64,000 nt of DNA from Sorangium cellulosum (GTDB lineage: Bacteria > Myxococcota_A > Polyangia > Polyangiales > Polyangiaceae), in assembly GCF_002950945.1 (NCBI RefSeq), contig NZ_CP012673.1, positions 434,001 through 498,000 of the forward strand, written 5' to 3'. Made by a program: the position numbers and the translations under genes. Shown piece by piece: positions 61,238-64,000 of the stretch; within the stretch, counting starts at the first letter, position 1; each line of letters opens with the position of its first letter. Under the pieces are notes generated by a model. It saw nothing but the letters and a program-made list of their open reading frames with translations, ran no database searches and was not told the DNA's origin.

Positions 61238-64000
61238 TTACCGATCTCCGCCGCCCCCCTGCCACGCCCGCGCCAGCTCCAGCGTGCGTGCGTTCTCGGG
61301 CACGTCCTCGAGGAACATCCTCCGGTACGCCGGGTCCTCGATGCGCGCCGCGATGGCGAGCAGCCGCTCGCGCGCGCTCGCCACGGCGCCGCGCGCCTCG
61401 TCGATGCGGCCGGCCCCGTGGAGGCACTCGGCGTGGACGAGGCGGACCTGGGCGCCCCGGAAGAAGCCGGCGGCGCCCTGGGCTAGGTACCGGTCGAGGC
61501 CCTCGCTCGCCGCCGCGAGCGCCTCGTCCACGCGGCCCGCGGCGAGCCGCGCGGCCGCCAGCGTCGCGAGCAGGCCGGGCGCGTCGAGCGCGACGGCGGC
61601 GAGCAGCTCCCGCGCGGCGAGCACCTCGCGCTCGGCCTCCTCGAGCCGGCCGGCGCGGAGCAGGGCGGCGCCGAGCGCCCAGCGGCCGCGGCCCTCGTCG
61701 AGGCCGACGCCCCGGGCGCGCGCGGACGCGACGAGACGCTCGGCCTCGGCCCGCGCCTCGTCGAGCGCGCCCCGATCGGCCAGCACGCCCGACCGGCAGA
61801 ACATCGGGTACGCCGAGAGCAACCCGAGCTCCGGGTGCACGGCGGCGAGGGCGCCGAGCTCGCGCTCGGCCTCGTCGAGCGCGCCGAGGTACCAGAGGCT
61901 CGTGCCCCGCACGGCCGAGAGGAGGAGCTGGAGCCGCCGGTTGCCCGTCCGGCGGCAGATCTCCTCGGCCACCGCGGCCTGCGTGAGGCCCGCCCAGGGG
62001 TCCTCGGCGACGTAGCCGACCCGGTGCGCCTCGGCGGCGATCGCCCAGGCCGGGACGTCCGGCTGCTGCTCGCCGAAGCGGGCGGCGAGCGCGGCGGTCC
62101 GCGCCGTGATGCGCGCGGCGAAGTCGAGCCGCCCGGCGACGTCGGCGACGATGCTCGTGGCGCCGAGCGCGAACACGACGAGGTTCGCCGCCTCGGCCGT
62201 GGGCTCGACCTGCAGGAGGAGCTCCGAGAGCGCCGCCGTCTCGGCGGGCGCGTCCCGGCAGAGCAGCGCGCGGAGCTTGACCAGGACGCCGCGCACCCAC
62301 GGCATGCTCCCCGCGGGCGCAGCGCGGACGACCTCCTCGGCGTGGGGCAGGGCGGCCTCGACGTCGTTCCGCCAGACGAGCGCCTCGCAGGCGATGCCGA
62401 GCAGCGCGCTGCGCGTGGCCCCGCCGGAGCCGGCCGCGGCGCCGGCGGCGGAGGCGAGGCCTCGCTCCGCGATCCGGAGCGCCGCGGTCGCGTCGCCGCT
62501 GCGGATCGCCCGCTCCGCGGCGGCGAGGGAGCACCGCGCCGCGCGCTCGTGGTCCCCCCGCGCTCGAAGTGCTCGGCGAGCAGCAACGCGTCGGCCTCGC
62601 CGCGCGCCTCGAGCCACGCGCCGGCGAGCCGGTGGCCCAGGGCGCGATCCTCCTCCGTGAGCATCGCGTAGGCCCCCTCGCGGAGCAGCGCGTGGCGGAA
62701 GGTGTACTCCTCCTCGCCCGGAAAGCGGCTGTCCGGCCCGCGGACGAGCACCGCCTGGTCGACCAGGTACACGAGCCTGCCGGCGACCTCGGCGCGCGCC
62801 GCCTCCCCGCCGAGCAGCGCGGCGACGCTCCCGTCCCAGAACACCTCGCCGAAGAGGCTCGCGGCCCGGAGCACCCGGCGCGCGTCGAGATCGAGGCCCT
62901 CGAGGCGCGACCGGACCATCGCCACGACGGTCTCCGGCAGCGCGCGCCGCGTGGCGCCGCCGGAGCCGGCCGCGGCCCGGATCAGCTCCTCGAGGTAGAA
63001 CGCGTGGCCCTCGGCCTGATCCACGATGCGCGCGACGGTGGCGTCGTCGACGAGGCCGCCGAGCAGCTCGCGCGCGAGCCGCTCGGCGGCCCGGCGCGGC
63101 AGGGGCCGGAGGTGCATCACGTGTGCGCCCCGCTTGGCCCACAGGTCGGGGAAGGCCTCGTGGATCTCCGGCCGCGCGAGGGCCAGCACGAAGAAGGGAG
63201 ACTGGTCGGCGGCGCGGAGCGCGGCGTCCACGAAGCGCACGGTGGCCGCGTCGCCCCAGTGCAGATCCTCGAGGAGGAGCAGGACCGGACCCTCGGCGCA
63301 CGCGGCGCGGACCAGATCCTCGAAGGCGCGCTGCATCTGCTCGGCCATGAGGAGCGCGTCGCGGCGCGCGGCCCGGAGCGGGTCGCTGTCGTCGTCGGGC
63401 AGCGGGGCGCCGATGAGCTCGCCGATGAACTCGGCGACACGCCGCCGGTGGGCGGGCGGGACGATCCGATCCACCCAGGCGCGGAGCCTGTCCCTGCGCT
63501 CGTCGAGCGGCTCGCCGCCGAGCACGCCGACGGCGCCGCGCAGGGCCTGGCCGAGCAGGCCGAGCGGGGAGCCGTTGCGGAGCGAGTCCCCCCGGCCGAT
63601 CCACACCGTGAGCGGCTCGCCCCGCCGCTGCAGGGAGCGGAGGAGCTCCTGCGCCAGGCGAGATTTCCCGGCCCCGGCCGGCGCGACCGCGACGAACGCC
63701 TGCGCCTGCCGCTCCGTGACGCACTCGGTGAAGGCCTGCTCGAGGCTCGTGAGCTCGCGCTCCCGGCCGACGCAGGGCGTGGGCTTGCCGAGGAGCAGCC
63801 GCGGGGCGTCCGCGTGCTCCGCCTCGCCCCAGAGCTCCGGCCCCGCGTCGCCGTCGCGCACGTCGAAGCGCGGGTCGAGCAGCGCGGCGGTCACCTCGTC
63901 GATGGCGACGGCGGCGAGCCCCGGCCGCGCGAGCTGCCGCGCCGCGCGGTCGATTGCGTCGCCCAGGGAGAGCCGGCCCGAGACATCGTCGACGCCGCTG
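61238..64000 (-). pseudogene. Cyclase-like / AAA ATPase / TPR signalling protein, 5' incomplete and frameshifted
   Basis: Coding continues past the window end. The visible N-terminal part (LSLGDAIDRAARQLARPGL, then LLDPRFDV) resembles the end of a class III nucleotide cyclase. The link LLLGKPTPCVGRERELTSLEQ leads into an ATPase: Walker A VAPAGAGKSRLA, Walker B LLLLEDLHWGD. TPR-like helices run to the stop at 61238. The frame changes at a run of six C (plus strand 62554-62559): before it LLLAEHFERGG, after it DHERAARCSLAAAERAIRSG in another frame. One more base would restore one protein. It is either a true frameshift or a homopolymer error. Confidence 0.8.

Noticed and set aside
62540..62570. 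Programmed ribosomal frameshift
   Set aside because: A six-G run in the mRNA lacks the usual slippery heptamer and a clear downstream structure; a miscall or mutation is simpler.
1..64000. tRNA, rRNA, integrase or transposase genes marking a genomic island
   Set aside because: None was recognised on reading; the Rpn remnant is the only mobile-type fragment.

Overview
The window looks like chromosomal DNA of a large-genome myxobacterium of the Sorangium/Polyangium type. It is GC-rich throughout and dense in secreted lipoproteins with Gly/Ser-rich stalks. It also carries several families typical of these bacteria: an IgGFc-binding-like protein, a Kelch protein with a MYXO-CTERM tail, a DUF2378 (TIGR02265) protein, Ser/Thr kinases fused to long C-terminal regions, a trifunctional kinase/ATPase/histidine kinase, and an Rpn-type nuclease remnant. 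This assignment rests on family content and composition; no database search was run. No rRNA, tRNA, CRISPR array, phage or plasmid module was found.

Layout. 1-7.6 kb: the 3' end of a repeat-built secreted protein, an IgGFc-binding-like lipoprotein, a leftover Fis-type helix-turn-helix and a large transmembrane Ser/Thr kinase. 7.8-13 kb: MsrB, a ZIP metal transporter, a Cys-rich lipoprotein, a small exported protein and a Kelch protein. 13.5-21 kb: an SDR, the Ada alkylation-repair regulator, and a response regulator downstream of a 1617-residue trifunctional sensor kinase. 21.7-23.8 kb: a ricin-lectin/thaumatin lipoprotein broken by one in-frame amber codon, then a VOC protein. 23.9-27.4 kb: an RbsBAC-type sugar ABC operon. 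27.5-30.9 kb: a DUF4015 glycosidase-like protein, a DinB protein and a two-gene unknown operon. 31-36.7 kb: two tandem paralogous VCBS-repeat lipoproteins and a glycosidase-like lipoprotein. 37-39.9 kb: nitrilase, a serine-hydrolase scrap and an AbgT transporter. 40-44.4 kb: a tightly coupled sulfonate-type ABC transporter plus FMN monooxygenase operon, followed by a 16-unit 20/21-bp tandem array. 44.8-50.6 kb: a membrane glycosyltransferase, 1-Cys peroxiredoxin, a secreted lipoprotein and a divergent TetR/SDR pair. 50.8-55.8 kb: pectate-lyase-like lipoprotein, an apparently foreign MFS gene between two 57-bp direct repeats, cupin, DUF2378 and a small membrane protein. 56-59.9 kb: an ECF sigma / FecR-like / exported beta-rich protein / lipoprotein cluster. 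59.9-64 kb: an unknown Rossmann-like protein, the Rpn remnant, and a cyclase-ATPase-TPR protein that leaves the window and carries a one-base frameshift.

Functionally the window mixes polymer attack at the cell surface (pectate lyase, glycosidase-like proteins, lectin/thaumatin), nutrient uptake (sugar, sulfonate, aminobenzoyl-glutamate-type and metal transporters), oxidative and alkylation repair (MsrB, 1-Cys Prx, Ada), and signalling (two Ser/Thr kinases, one hybrid sensor with its receiver, an ECF/FecR pair, TetR and Ada). The best leads for something undescribed are a family of three intergenic hairpin elements, the 57-bp repeats around the MFS gene, the lectin-thaumatin fusion with its amber codon, and the four-gene sigma/FecR/exported-protein module.
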